DNA of 64,000 nucleotides from positions 3,286,001-3,350,000 of the forward strand of contig JBMNLP010000001.1 of NCBI GenBank assembly GCA_050952845.1. Direction: 5' to 3'. Shown one piece after another: positions 7,977 to 16,422 of this stretch. Origin of the DNA: JAGVSV01 sp050952845 (GTDB lineage: Bacteria > Bacillota > Clostridia > Christensenellales > Aristaeellaceae). The notes under the pieces are model-generated. The model was not told the DNA's origin and did no database searches. It saw nothing but the letters and a program-made list of their open reading frames with translations. The translations under genes were made by a program, and so were the position numbers. The stretch's first letter is position 1, and every line of letters begins with the position of its first letter.

Positions 7977-10088
7977 ATGAGCAAAAACCACGACGAAAAC
8001 AACCTGCATGTGCCCGAAACCCATCACCACCAGGACATGCTGGCCGGCATGGAGCGCGTGGCCGAGGAAGAAATCAATGAGATCATGAGCAAGTATGACC
8101 GCGAAAGCGCGTACCGCGTGTTTCACGACATGCGCGGCACGGTCATTGCGGCTGTCTGCATCCTCTTTTCCCTCATCCAGCTCTGGCACACCTACAAGGC
8201 CATTACCTACATCCGTCCGCTGCACTTGGGGCTGGTCATGCTGCTGTCCTACTGGCTGTATCCTGCCAGGCGCAAGTCCAGAAAGGACACCCTGCCCTGG
8301 TACGACATCGCCCTGTCGCTGCTGGCGCTGGCGGTGTGCCTGTATCAGGTGTTCAACGAAGGCGCGCTCAATGCCCGACTGCGCTTAAAGCCACACGAGT
8401 GCTGGATGGGTGTTGTGGGCATCCTGCTGCTGCTGGAGGCAACGCGGCGCGTGGTGGGCCTGCCCATTGTCATCATCGCCATTTCGTTCCTATTGATCGC
8501 GGTTTTTGGCAGCTACCTGCCCGGCTTTCTTAGAAGCGATCTGGAAATCTTTGAAATTGTGGAGCACCTGTTTTACGACAAGGAAGGCATATTCGGGCCC
8601 GCCATCGGCGCCTGCGCAAACTTCATCTTCCTGTTTATGCTGTTTGGCGCCTTTCTGGAAAAGACAGGCGTGGGCGGCTTCTTTATTGACCTGAGCAACG
8701 CCATCGCCGGCCACAAGCGCGGCGGCCCCGCCAAGGTCGCCGTTATCACCAGCGCGATGGAGGGCACGGTGTCGGGCTCCTCAGTGGCGAACACGGTGGG
8801 CTCAGGCAGCTTCACCATCCCCATGATGAAGGGGCTGGGCTACAGGCCGGAGTTTGCCGCCGCGGTGGAAGCAGCTGCCTCTACCGGCGGACAGATCATG
8901 CCGCCTGTGATGGGCGCAGCTGCGTTCCTGATGGTGGACACCGTGGGCGTCAGCTACCCCACCATCGTCAAGGCAGCCGTCATCCCGGCGCTGCTGTACT
9001 TCGCAGGCATCTACATCATCATCGACTTAGAGTCGCGCAAGCGCGGCCTCAAGGGCATGGACAAGGACAAAATGCCACGCCTGAAGAAGATCATGCTGGA
9101 GCAAGGGTACCTGATGCTGCCGTTGGTCGCCATCATCTACGTGCTGGCGGGCACGTCGCTGACGCCGGCGTACGCGGCGCTGATCGGCATGATTGTGGCA
9201 GCGCTGGGCGGATATGTCAAAACCATATTCGACGTCGCGGTGGCGGCAGCTAAGTCCAGGCCTATCAAGCCCATCGTACAAAAAAGCGAGATGCTGCGGG
9301 TGAAGGATTATCTCTCCTGTCTGGAAAGCGGCGCACGCAATGTGCTGGCTGTCGGCCTGGCTTGCGCCACCAGCGGCATTGTATCGGGTGTGATCACAGC
9401 CACCGGTATCAGCGGCCGCATTAGCAACGGGCTGATATCGCTGGCGGGCGGCAATCTGTTCCTGCTGCTGTTTTTCACAATGGTTTCCTCCATCATCCTG
9501 GGCATGGGCGTGCCCACAACGGCCAACTATCTGATCACCTCGACGGTGATGGCGCCTGTGGTCATCAAAGCCATGCAGACATCGCTGCCGGCGGTGTATG
9601 ACAGCTTGCTGGCGCTGGGCAGCAACATCGCCAACCTGCCGGCGCATCTGTTTGTGTTTTATTTCGGCATCGTGGCGGACATTACGCCGCCGGTAGCGTT
9701 GGCTGCCATGGCAGGCGCTGCGATCGCCAAGTCCGACCCGCTTAAAACAGGCGTGGAGGCAACGCGCCTAGCCATTGCTGCGTTCCTGATCCCATATATC
9801 TTCATATTTAACCCTCAGCTGCTGATGCTGGGCGCACAATGGTACGAAGTGCTGCAAATAGCGCTGACAGCGATGGTGGGTATGTTCGGCGTAGCGATGT
9901 GCCTGGAACGGCATTATTTAACCAAGCTCAACCCCATACAGCAGCTGATGGGGCTGGCTGGCGGCCTGCTGCTGATCATCCCCGGGCTGGCAACCGACGT
10001 CGCCGGCATCGTGCTGGTGGGCGCAGTGGTGGTCTGGCAGCGCCTGCAAGTGCGCAATCATCCCCAGGACGCAGCCCCTGCTGTCTGA
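7977..10088 (+). CDS. TRAP transporter fused permease (small plus large membrane domains)
   Basis: 703 residues from the ATG at 7977, which follows AAAGGAG at 7961; the longer frame from 7815 overlaps the preceding gene and its terminator. It is an integral membrane protein with about 16 hydrophobic segments. The N-terminal ~200 residues correspond to the 4TM (DctQ-like) part. The rest is the DctM-like large subunit, with family stretches such as AMEGTVSGSSVANTVGSGSF, EAAASTGGQIMPPVMGAAAF and GMGVPTTANYLI. It works with the TAXI proteins on either side for Na+- or H+-coupled uptake. It ends at 10088 with a terminator at 10126-10156. Confidence 0.95.
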   Translation: MSKNHDENNLHVPETHHHQDMLAGMERVAEEEINEIMSKYDRESAYRVFHDMRGTVIAAVCILFSLIQLWHTYKAITYIRPLHLGLVMLLSYWLYPARRKSRKDTLPWYDIALSLLALAVCLYQVFNEGALNARLRLKPHECWMGVVGILLLLEATRRVVGLPIVIIAISFLLIAVFGSYLPGFLRSDLEIFEIVEHLFYDKEGIFGPAIGACANFIFLFMLFGAFLEKTGVGGFFIDLSNAIAGHKRGGPAKVAVITSAMEGTVSGSSVANTVGSGSFTIPMMKGLGYRPEFAAAVEAAASTGGQIMPPVMGAAAFLMVDTVGVSYPTIVKAAVIPALLYFAGIYIIIDLESRKRGLKGMDKDKMPRLKKIMLEQGYLMLPLVAIIYVLAGTSLTPAYAALIGMIVAALGGYVKTIFDVAVAAAKSRPIKPIVQKSEMLRVKDYLSCLESGARNVLAVGLACATSGIVSGVITATGISGRISNGLISLAGGNLFLLLFFTMVSSIILGMGVPTTANYLITSTVMAPVVIKAMQTSLPAVYDSLLALGSNIANLPAHLFVFYFGIVADITPPVALAAMAGAAIAKSDPLKTGVEATRLAIAAFLIPYIFIFNPQLLMLGAQWYEVLQIALTAMVGMFGVAMCLERHYLTKLNPIQQLMGLAGGLLLIIPGLATDVAGIVLVGAVVVWQRLQVRNHPQDAAPAV

Positions 10089-10125
10089 CAGCTGTTCTTA
10101 CGGTCGCTATCTGATGATGATTTCA

Positions 10126-10156
10126 ACGGAGCAAAACGCACGTCTTGCTCCGTTTT
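10126..10156 (+). terminator. Rho-independent terminator after the TRAP permease
   Basis: ACGGAGCAA pairs with TTGCTCCGT across a 10-base loop, followed by a short T run. Confidence 0.75.
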
Positions 10157-10259
10157 GTCATGATCAAAGCCATGCCGCAACCACAGCAAGACAGGATTGA
10201 AATCTCCAATTGAAACCAACCGCTCCCCCGATCGCCTTCGGCAGAAAGGACTGTATCAC

Positions 10260-11927
10260 ATGAAGCATCCACACAGCGCAGTTGTCCGCATCCTGAGCCT
10301 GCTGCTGCTCCTGACCCTGCTGCCCCTGCCTGCCTGTGCCCAGGGCGAAAGCGCCCTGGCATATTTGGCGGACATCGAGCTCACCGACCTGCAGCAGCTG
10401 GAAAACGTGCGCACGCTGCTGGACCAAGCCGGGGATGTTCTGTACAGAGATGAATGTGCGCTGCTGGTCGATGCGATGCTGATCATGGCGCGCGACGACA
10501 TCTTTCAGATGGGCCAGGGCATCCCTTCGCGCAACCTGGAGCAGCTGCGGGACGACGGTGAGTTTGCGGCTGCTTACAGCGCCCAGGGGGCGCTGCCCAG
10601 CCTGGCGGACCTGGCAGGGTATGCAAAAGCCAGGAGGTTTGACGCCTACCAGCTGGATGAAAGAGCCCTGGAGCTGTACCGGATGCATCCCGTGCTGGAC
10701 GCGCCGGTCCGCGCCGATGCGCTGTCGGGCGGCGTCCTGAAAGCGCAGTACGATCAGGCGCTTGCCCTGCTGAACGAGGGGGCGCAGGAAAGCGTAGCAC
10801 AAGCCGTCGAAATCCTTGAGGATATGGGCGACTACCACTCCCAGCGGCTGGCTGAAGCACAGCAACTGCTGGACAGCTTTGCCGCATCCACATCAAAACC
10901 TACAGCCAAGCCAACTGAGGAGCCCGCGGCAGCGCCTATCGCCGAGCAAACTGCGGAACCCATGGAAGTAACCGAGGAGCCCAAGGAAGAAGCAACTGCC
11001 GAAGCAGCAGCTGAACCCCAAGTTGGCGTCCAAACCCTCCTCATGGGCACCGGCGGCACCAGCGGCATCTACTATGCCTTTGGTTCCGAAATTGCACAGC
11101 TGTGGACAAACAACATCAAGGGCATTGAAGTGGTGCCCCGGGTGACCGGCGCTTCCAAAGCCAACATCGTCTCCATTAACGACGGGGCTTTCCAGCTGGG
11201 CTGGTCGCAGAATGACACCATTTTCTACGCCTATACCGGCGATAAAGATCAATTCGAAGGCGAAGTGTTCGACAAGTTCTACGCCATAGCAGCGCTGTAT
11301 CCCGAAGCCGTGCAGCTGGTCGTAGCTGCCGACAGCGACATCAAGAGCATCGCCGACCTGAAGGGCAAGAAAGTGTCCATCGGCGCACAGGGTTCCGGCA
11401 CATCCGTCAACGCACTGCAAATCCTGGAGCTGGCCGGCCTGACACTGGAAGACATTGAGGCGAGCTGGTATTCCTTTGCCGAAAGCGCCACAGCTTTCCA
11501 AAACCTGCAAATCGATGCTGCATTTATCACCGCCGGCATCCCCAACCCCGCCATCATCGAGATGAGCACCAAGCTGCCCGTGCGGCTGATCCCCCTGACG
11601 GATGACGAAATGAAAACCCTCAGCGAGAAATATCCCTTCTACATCCCCGTCACTGTCAAGAAGGACACCTACACCGGCATGACCGAGGACACCACCATCG
11701 CGTCCACCACAGCGGTGATCATCGCCAGCAAGGACTTGGACGATGACCTGGTGTACAACCTCACCAAAACCCTCTTCGAGAAGAAGGATGACATGACCCA
11801 CGCCAAGAAGGACGAGCTGGATACCGCGTTTGCCGTGCAGGGGCTCCCCTGCCCCATTCACCCCGGCGCAGCCAAATACTACGCTGAGGTTGGTGTCGAG
11901 ATCCCCGAGGCATCACAGGTTAAATAA
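10260..11927 (+). CDS. TAXI-type solute-binding lipoprotein with extra N-terminal domain
   Basis: 555 residues from the ATG at 10260, with AGAAAGGA 9 bases upstream. A signal peptide ends in the lipobox LPAC, so the mature protein is probably a lipoprotein. A helical region of about 200 residues (to about residue 215) has no counterpart in the first TAXI protein. A Pro/Glu/Thr-rich linker follows, then a TAXI domain nearly identical to that of 6539-7912; only scattered substitutions are visible from about 11030 to the stop. I do not recognise the N-terminal domain. The pair appears to be a duplication with domain replacement around one permease. Confidence 0.9.
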   Translation: MKHPHSAVVRILSLLLLLTLLPLPACAQGESALAYLADIELTDLQQLENVRTLLDQAGDVLYRDECALLVDAMLIMARDDIFQMGQGIPSRNLEQLRDDGEFAAAYSAQGALPSLADLAGYAKARRFDAYQLDERALELYRMHPVLDAPVRADALSGGVLKAQYDQALALLNEGAQESVAQAVEILEDMGDYHSQRLAEAQQLLDSFAASTSKPTAKPTEEPAAAPIAEQTAEPMEVTEEPKEEATAEAAAEPQVGVQTLLMGTGGTSGIYYAFGSEIAQLWTNNIKGIEVVPRVTGASKANIVSINDGAFQLGWSQNDTIFYAYTGDKDQFEGEVFDKFYAIAALYPEAVQLVVAADSDIKSIADLKGKKVSIGAQGSGTSVNALQILELAGLTLEDIEASWYSFAESATAFQNLQIDAAFITAGIPNPAIIEMSTKLPVRLIPLTDDEMKTLSEKYPFYIPVTVKKDTYTGMTEDTTIASTTAVIIASKDLDDDLVYNLTKTLFEKKDDMTHAKKDELDTAFAVQGLPCPIHPGAAKYYAEVGVEIPEASQVK

Positions 11928-11952
11928 CAAGCCGATCATGATAAGGATATCT

Positions 11953-12115
11953 TAGAGCAAATTCACTTATCATGGCGCAGTCGCAGGCTTGTCTTTTTGC
12001 CTCTGGCTGTGTCGTTGTTCACTTAGCGTAGCGCTGCTACGCCTGCGTTCACGCTCCTTGCCAGCGACAAAAATCCTGCGCTGCGTTGTGCGCCACGATG
12101 GCGTAATTTGCTATA
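11953..12115 (+). mobile_element. Foldback element type B, complete copy
   Basis: A 159-bp element (11955-12113) flanked by TA at 11953-11954 and 12114-12115. Its ends are GAGCAAATT and AATTTGCTA. It shares the internal CGTAGCGCTGCTACGC dyad and the TTGTCTTTTTGCCTCTGGC / GCCAGCGACAAAAA arms with copies at 36135 and 49080. It carries no credible coding capacity. Confidence 0.85.
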
Positions 12116-12136
12116 GAACGCACTTCCATTTCAGCC

Positions 12137-12181
12137 CAAATGACGCAAGCGTGGCTTTGTCTGCCACGCTTGCGTCATTTG
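12137..12181. terminator. Perfect 19-bp inverted repeat after the lyase gene
   Basis: 12137-12155 and 12163-12181 are exact reverse complements around a 7-base loop. It lies just beyond the stop of the leftward lyase gene. There is no T run, so it is either a factor-assisted or weak terminator or an mRNA 3' stabiliser. Confidence 0.6.
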
Positions 12182-12194
12182 AACAATTCCTCTA

Positions 12195-13643
12195 TCAGTT
12201 ATCCAACCCGAAATCCCGCTCAAAGCGGCGCACCAGCTCCTCCTGCCAGTCGCCCAGGGTTTCGAGGCGGCCGACAAAGAAGCGGAGGGTTTTGGGCTCT
12301 TCCACAAAGCGCAGTCCGCCGATGAGGTCGCGCTGGTTGTACAGCCAGGCCAGGCGGTCGACAACGTAATCGATTTGGCTCATGGTGAACACGCGCCGGG
12401 GCATGGCGAAGCGCACCAGCTCCATCGTGGCCAGGTGTTCGGTGCCGTCCGGGTTTCTGACCTCACTGAGGGTGCCGCGCTCCATGGTGCGGATGCCGCC
12501 GGCCAGGAACACAGCCGAAGCCAGCGCCGCGGCGGGATATTGCTCGCCGGGAATGTGGGGCACAAAGCGCCCCGCGTCCACGTGGCAGCCCAGGCCGCCG
12601 GCTGGCGTCACCACGGGCACGCCGCGCTTGATCAGCTGGTCCGCCATGTATTCGATGAACATCGGCCCCTGGGAGATGACGTCCATGTCCATGGTTTCTT
12701 CCAGGCCCACGGTGATGGCGCCCATCTCCCTGGTGGACATGCCGCCGTAGGTGAGGAAGCCCTCGTTCAGGGTGACCAGCTCCTTCATGCTGTCCCACAG
12801 CGCTTTGGTGCGGATGGCGATGCCGCCGCCGCGCGCCGCGCCTAACTTGCGGGCTGAAAAGTACACGATGTCGAAGCAGTCGCAAACGGCGCGGGTGATT
12901 GCGCGGACGGTCATGTCGCGGCAGGCAGGCTCGCGCACCTTGATGAAGTACAGGTTGTCCTGCAGCAGGGAAGCATCCAGCACCGTCAGTACGCCGTGCC
13001 GGCGGCAGATATCCGTAGCCTGGCGGAAGTTCTCCAGCGACACCGGCTGCCCGCCAATCAGGTTGGCGCCGGCTTCCATGCGCATGAAAGCGATACGCTG
13101 GGCGCCATGTTCCTTGACAAAGGCCTCCAGCTTGCCCACGTCGATGTTGCCTTTGAAAGGCGCTGTGCCCTCGGAGACCTCGCCTTCGGGGCAGATCATC
13201 TCGACGACGGTGCCGCCGTTGATGGTGATGTGCGCCCGGGTGGTGGTGAAATGGTAGTTCATGGGCACAAAGCTGCCGGGCTTGACGAACACCTGCGACA
13301 GGATGTTCTCACAGGCGCGCCCCTGGTGGGCGGGCAGGAAGTAGTCCATGCCAAACAGCTCCGCCACCTTGTCCTTCAGCTCCGTAAAGGAGCGCGAGCC
13401 GGCGTAGGCGTCATCCGCATCCATCATGGCAGCTAACTGCCTGTCGCTCATGGCGTTGACGCCGCTGTCGGTGAGCATGTCCATGAATATGCCGCTGTTC
13501 TCCAGCAAATACAGGTTGTTGCCGGCCTTGTTCAGGGCTTCCAGCCGCTGCCTTGCCGGGATGAGGTTGAGTTTCTGCACAATGCGCACCCTGTGCGTTT
13601 CCACCGGGATGGTTCTGCCGTCGAAGAATTTGATTGCTGCCAT
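12195..13643 (-). CDS. tpl: Beta-eliminating lyase, probably tyrosine phenol-lyase
   Basis: 482-residue PLP enzyme of the tryptophanase/tyrosine phenol-lyase family. Aligned by eye to Citrobacter TPL, it keeps T133 (T124), N194 (N185), D223 (D214), the PLP lysine K266 (K257) and, importantly, M387 and R389 in TMERG (M379/R381), the positions that separate TPL from tryptophanase (V/I). LLTDSG-like and HQGRACENILSQ segments are also TPL-like. Oddities: the PLP-contacting R217 is replaced by L226 (DASLLQ) and K256 by R265. The start has AGGAGGA 7 bases upstream. It lies behind a Tyr-type T-box leader (13683-13955), independent support for a tyrosine link. The reaction is tyrosine to phenol, pyruvate and ammonia, reversible in this family. 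Confidence 0.8.
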   Translation of the reverse strand: MAAIKFFDGRTIPVETHRVRIVQKLNLIPARQRLEALNKAGNNLYLLENSGIFMDMLTDSGVNAMSDRQLAAMMDADDAYAGSRSFTELKDKVAELFGMDYFLPAHQGRACENILSQVFVKPGSFVPMNYHFTTTRAHITINGGTVVEMICPEGEVSEGTAPFKGNIDVGKLEAFVKEHGAQRIAFMRMEAGANLIGGQPVSLENFRQATDICRRHGVLTVLDASLLQDNLYFIKVREPACRDMTVRAITRAVCDCFDIVYFSARKLGAARGGGIAIRTKALWDSMKELVTLNEGFLTYGGMSTREMGAITVGLEETMDMDVISQGPMFIEYMADQLIKRGVPVVTPAGGLGCHVDAGRFVPHIPGEQYPAAALASAVFLAGGIRTMERGTLSEVRNPDGTEHLATMELVRFAMPRRVFTMSQIDYVVDRLAWLYNQRDLIGGLRFVEEPKTLRFFVGRLETLGDWQEELVRRFERDFGLDN

Positions 13644-13682
13644 GTTTCTGTCCTCCTGAATAAAATTGTCGCGGAGGGCATG

Positions 13683-13955
13683 AAAAAGCCCCCTCGCTTT
13701 GAAGCAAGAGGGCGTATATGCTACGCGGTACCACCTCTTTTTCCCGCCGCGTCACCGCGAGGGGCTCGTCCGGTACGCCGGCTGTGCCGGTTATACCGTG
13801 TTCGCTGTAACGGGCTCACCCGTCATCGCCTACTGACCTGCGCGTTCAGCGTGCTGCTCGTGTGCTGTATTCCTCGCCCTTCTCCCTCAGCCTTGCACCA
13901 TCCGGCTGCTCTCTTCAGGGTATCCCGGGGAGTACTCCTGCTCAGTCATCGCATT
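13683..13955 (-). ncRNA. T-box leader, specifier UAC (tyrosine)
   Basis: On the minus strand the conserved T-box AGAGGTGGTACCGCG lies at 13724-13738. A stem III/AGTAGG...ACGG...CCGTTA region and a Stem I distal segment (GGATGGTGCAAGG) are present. The specifier loop has AGTA on the 5' side and GAAUACA on the 3' side, placing UAC (Tyr) at 13867-13869. The variable T-box base is U (UGGU), which pairs with an A discriminator as in tRNA-Tyr; bacterial tRNA-Trp has G. An intrinsic terminator (GCCCTCTTGC...GCGAGGGGGC then TTTTT) lies at 13683-13712. Uncharged tRNA-Tyr should favour read-through into the lyase gene. Confidence 0.88.
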
Positions 13956-13961
13956 GATGGC

Positions 13962-13990
13962 AATATAGCACGGGTTGGTCATCCATGCAA
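13962..13990 (-). promoter_or_regulatory. Promoter of the T-box/lyase transcript
   Basis: Minus-strand TTGCAT (13985-13990), 17-bp spacer, TATATT (13962-13967). The start would fall near 13955, just ahead of Stem I. Confidence 0.7.
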
Positions 13991-14111
13991 GCAGCGCGAT
14001 GTTTTTTTGCTGTATTGATTGCTAAAAACAAGGGGATATGTCAACCAACCCGATTGCTTTCGCGTCGCCCAGCCCGCCTCCTGTATCGTCATCTTAACCA
14101 TCGTTGGCCAT

Positions 14112-14140
14112 TTGACGTCCAGGGCATTTTTGACTACACT
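14112..14140 (+). promoter_or_regulatory. Promoter for the dehydrogenase pair
   Basis: TTGACG (14112-14117), 17-bp spacer, TACACT (14135-14140). It gives a leader of about 125 bases before the ATG at 14271. Confidence 0.55.
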
Positions 14141-14270
14141 GTGCCTAAAGCTCCATGCAGCCGGATACCGGCAGATCAACACGCTGGCGTGGACACGGCT
14201 GGATGTACAGAAGGGCGGCTACCGGCTGGGCATTCGCCCGCTGTTGGCGCCCAAACCACGGAGGTTTTAT

Positions 14271-15302
14271 ATGATGAAAGCGGCTGTATACTACGGCAAG
14301 CACGATGTGCGCGTAACGGAGGTGCCTGTGCCTGAACCGGGCCCCTTCGACGTGCGGATTAAAATCGCCTACTGCGGGGTGTGCGGCACCGACCTGCACA
14401 TATTCAACGGCGACGGCGGGGCGGCGCCCGTGCCTGCAGGCACCATTTTAGGGCACGAGTTCAGCGGCGTGGTGGATGCCGTAGGCAGCGAGGTGCAGGG
14501 CTTCCAGCCGGGAGACCGGGTTTGCGCCGACCCCAACGACTGGTGCGGCCAATGCCTGTTCTGCAAGAATGGAAAAGCCCATTTCTGCACCGCCATGAAA
14601 GGCTATGGCACCACGTACCCAGGCGGCTTTGCCCAGTATGTGTGCGTGCCTGAAAAGCAGGTATACCTGCTGCCCGACGCGCTGGGCTTTCAAGCCGCGT
14701 CGCAGAGCGAAACGCTCAGCTGCTGCGTGAACGGCATCGATTTGTGCCGCATCAATGCCGGGTCCAACGTGCTGATACTGGGCGCCGGGCCCATCGGGCT
14801 GATGATGCTGCAGATGGCGCGGTCCTGCGGCGCGGGCAACATCATCATCAGCGAGCTGGTGGCAGAAAAGCGTGCCCTGGCCCTGAAGTTAGGCGCCGAC
14901 CTCGCGGTGGACCCCATGGCGGAGGATTTGAAAGCCGTGCTGCGGGATCAGTTCGACAACACCGACCGCGTCATCGAAGCGGCGGGCACGGTGGTTACGC
15001 ACCGGCAGGCAATTGAGCTGGCGGGCAAAGCGTGCACAGTGATGCTGTTCGGCCTGGTGCCGCCCGATACCGAAATCGCCCTCAAGCCCTTTGAGGTGTT
15101 CAACCGGGAGCTGACGATCACCTCCTCCTTTATCAACCCCTACACGTTCACCCGCGCCATCCGCATGCTGGCAAACCGGCGCGTCGTTATGGACGATATC
15201 ATCAGCGACATCGTGCCGCTGGACCGCATCGGCGAGGTATTCACCGACCCCGCCTACAGGAAGCGCAGCAAGGTGCTGATCCAACCCAACCAAATGGAAT
15301 AA
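14271..15302 (+). CDS. Zinc-dependent medium-chain dehydrogenase (sorbitol/threonine dehydrogenase-like)
   Basis: 343 residues. GGAGG at 14260-14264 supports starting at 14271 (or the adjacent ATG 14274) rather than the longer upstream frame. The catalytic zinc ligands are in CGVCGTDLH and LGHEFSG. The structural zinc cysteines are in DWCGQCLFCKNGKAHFC. The NAD(P) fold has GAGPIG. It probably oxidises or reduces a polyol or hydroxy-acid in the cytoplasm; the substrate cannot be told. A second MDR gene follows immediately, so the two likely act in one pathway. It is transcribed divergently from the T-box lyase. Confidence 0.9.
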   Translation: MMKAAVYYGKHDVRVTEVPVPEPGPFDVRIKIAYCGVCGTDLHIFNGDGGAAPVPAGTILGHEFSGVVDAVGSEVQGFQPGDRVCADPNDWCGQCLFCKNGKAHFCTAMKGYGTTYPGGFAQYVCVPEKQVYLLPDALGFQAASQSETLSCCVNGIDLCRINAGSNVLILGAGPIGLMMLQMARSCGAGNIIISELVAEKRALALKLGADLAVDPMAEDLKAVLRDQFDNTDRVIEAAGTVVTHRQAIELAGKACTVMLFGLVPPDTEIALKPFEVFNRELTITSSFINPYTFTRAIRMLANRRVVMDDIISDIVPLDRIGEVFTDPAYRKRSKVLIQPNQME

Positions 15303-15323
15303 ATGCATAAGGAGGCAATATCC

Positions 15324-16352
15324 ATGATGCTCAGGCAAGTCATGCTGCAGCCCGGCGTGATCGAAATTCAGCAAGTCGAGGCGCCGCAGGCGCAGGCAGG
15401 CGAGCTGCTGATCAAAATCATGCACATCGGCATCTGCGGCTCAGACATCCACGTATACCACGGCACCCACCCCTTCACCCAATACCCCGTCACCCAGGGA
15501 CACGAGGTATCCGGCGAAGTGGCTGCCATTGGCGATGGCGTTACAGGCTTCCGCGTAGGCCAAAAGGTAACCATCGAACCGCAGTGGACCTGCGGCACCT
15601 GCCACCCCTGCCGGCACGGCAAGTACAACCTGTGCGACAGCCTCCGGGTGATGGGCTTTCAGGCGCCCGGCGTCGCGCAGCATTTTTTCGCCGTGCCCCA
15701 CAGCAAGGTCACCCCGCTGCCGGACAGCCTGTCCTTTGAAGAAGGCGCTTTGATCGAGCCGCTGGCTGTTGCCGTGCATGCGGTGAACCGCGCCGGCGAT
15801 ATGGCGGGCAAAGACGTCTGCGTGCTGGGCGCCGGGCCCATCGGCAACTTAGTGGCGCAGGCTGCCAAGGCGCTGGGCGCCAGGGCTGTGATGATCACCG
15901 ACATCAGCGATTACCGCCTGGCGCTGGCCGGGCGCCTGGGCGCCGACCACTGCCTGAACACAAGCGTCCACGACTTCGGCGAGGGGCTGCTGAACGCCTT
16001 CGGCCCTGATAAAGCCGATGTGATCTTCGACTGCGCCGGCAACAACACCACCATGGGGCAGGCCATCCGGCATGCCAGGAAGGGCTCGCCCATTGTGTTG
16101 GTGGCCGTGTTTACCGGCATGGCCACTGTGGACCTGGCCCTCCTCAACGACCACGAGCTGGACATCCTGTCCTCCATGATGTACCGGCACGAGCACTACC
16201 TGACAGCCATCGAGCTGGCTGCCGCGGGCAAGGTGCAGCTGAACCCGCTGGTCAGCAAGCGTTTCCCGCTGCGCGAATACCAGGCCGCCTATGAGTTTAT
16301 CGACGCCAACCGGGAGAAAACCATGAAGGTGCTGATCGACGTGCAGAAATAG
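15324..16352 (+). CDS. Zinc-dependent medium-chain dehydrogenase (L-iditol/polyol type)
   Basis: 342 residues. The start at 15324 is chosen because AAGGAGG lies at 15309-15315; an ATG at 15303 precedes that site. Zinc ligands are in GICGSDIH and QGHEVSG; the structural zinc lobe is CGTCHPCRHGKYNLC; the Rossmann motif is GAGPIG. An E in the GALIEPLAVA stretch is the usual additional catalytic-zinc neighbour of sorbitol dehydrogenases. It is in an operon with the preceding MDR (21 bases between stop and start). It converges on a sugar ABC operon across a bidirectional terminator. Confidence 0.9.
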   Translation: MMLRQVMLQPGVIEIQQVEAPQAQAGELLIKIMHIGICGSDIHVYHGTHPFTQYPVTQGHEVSGEVAAIGDGVTGFRVGQKVTIEPQWTCGTCHPCRHGKYNLCDSLRVMGFQAPGVAQHFFAVPHSKVTPLPDSLSFEEGALIEPLAVAVHAVNRAGDMAGKDVCVLGAGPIGNLVAQAAKALGARAVMITDISDYRLALAGRLGADHCLNTSVHDFGEGLLNAFGPDKADVIFDCAGNNTTMGQAIRHARKGSPIVLVAVFTGMATVDLALLNDHELDILSSMMYRHEHYLTAIELAAAGKVQLNPLVSKRFPLREYQAAYEFIDANREKTMKVLIDVQK

Positions 16353-16373
16353 ATTACCAAGGCTCGACGCACA

Positions 16374-16405
16374 AAGGCAGGCGGTAACAATGCACCGCCT
16401 GCCTT
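16374..16405. terminator. Bidirectional terminator
   Basis: AAGGCAGGCGGT (16374-16385) pairs perfectly with ACCGCCTGCCTT (16394-16405) around an 8-base loop between convergent transcription units. Confidence 0.8.
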
Positions 16406-16422
16406 CATATATGTATGCCGTA

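Noticed and set aside
12195..13643. Tryptophanase
   Set aside because: Residues at the TPL/tryptophanase switch are Met and Arg, and the T-box reads tyrosine; tryptophanase would have Val/Ile there.
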